64,000 bases of DNA from Pseudomonas sp. PDM18. Its GTDB lineage: Bacteria; Pseudomonadota; Gammaproteobacteria; Pseudomonadales; Pseudomonadaceae. The stretch's first letter is position 1; every line of letters starts with the position of its first letter. A program made the position numbers and the translations under genes. The notes beneath the pieces are model-generated. The model was not told the DNA's origin. It did not search any database and saw only the letters and a list, made by a program, of their open reading frames with translations. Below are positions 63,887 to 64,000 of this stretch, in pieces. The DNA lies in contig NZ_JACVBX010000004.1 in NCBI RefSeq assembly GCF_014852585.1, forward strand, positions 124,001 to 188,000, in the 5' to 3' direction.

Positions 63887-64000
63887 TCCGTCCGGATCGG
63901 CTCTCTTTCGGCGGTGATCGGCCAGGTGCCGGTGGCCGCCGCCTCCGCTTCGAACTACGCTCCATTTCAATTGCCATGACAGGGATCAACACCCTTCGTC

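Overview
The window is chromosomal DNA of a Pseudomonas, most likely of the P. aeruginosa / P. nitroreducens / P. citronellolis side of the genus. The evidence is the high GC content, the gyrA-serC-pheA-hisC-tyrA/aroA-cmk-rpsA block, the mupP-ubiG pair, a near-canonical AcsA, and the sigma54/FliA-driven flagellar genes in Pseudomonas order. The species name is inference. I see no phage, insertion sequence, CRISPR array, rRNA or tRNA.

Layout. 1-2.3 kb: the end of a basic protein (probably RluB), a diguanylate cyclase and an SDR oxidoreductase. 2.3-6.3 kb: mupP, ubiG and mtaD on the minus strand, divergent from mtnA. 6.6-17.7 kb: gyrA followed by the aromatic/serine/histidine 'supraoperon' and rpsA. 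This run is tightly packed with overlapping starts and stops, contains a TyrA-AroA fusion, and has a structured leader before rpsA. 17.9-30.6 kb is a mixed region: two EamA permeases, an NlpC/P60 hydrolase, NUDIX and RibD/DHFR-like enzymes, a DEAD-box helicase, an MFS exporter divergent from a secreted zinc phospholipase C-like protein, a DUF2790 protein, REP elements, and an aromatic-acid (FUSC) exporter facing a LysR regulator with a clear LysR-type operator between them. 30.8-35.9 kb: dctPQM-type TRAP transporter and acsA. 36.1-39.1 kb: a gamma-glutamylpolyamine synthetase-like enzyme and an MFS permease.

39.1-63.9 kb is an almost complete late-structure flagellar region. The minus-strand genes flgA, flgM, flgN and flgZ come first, then cheV and cheR. 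flgBCDE and flgFGHIJKL follow, each behind a near-perfect sigma54 promoter. Next is a three-gene flagellin-modification island, then fliC (FliA promoter), flaG, fliD, fliS (behind its own FliA-like promoter) and a FliT-like gene. The window stops where fleQ is expected.

How it works together. The first half supplies chorismate-derived amino acids, serine, histidine, CMP recycling, ubiquinone, MTA salvage and the translation protein S1. The second half builds the rod, hook, hook-filament junction, cap and filament, with the anti-sigma factor FlgM, the chaperones FlgN/FliS/FliT and the c-di-GMP brake FlgZ. The island between flgL and fliC encodes a TPR-glycosyltransferase of FlmG-like build, a TPR-methyltransferase fusion and a second methyltransferase, and probably decorates flagellin. 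It contains no sugar-nucleotide biosynthesis genes. This compact island, the rpsA leader hairpins and the array of TTGCCGC heptamers upstream of flgB are the most unusual things I found.
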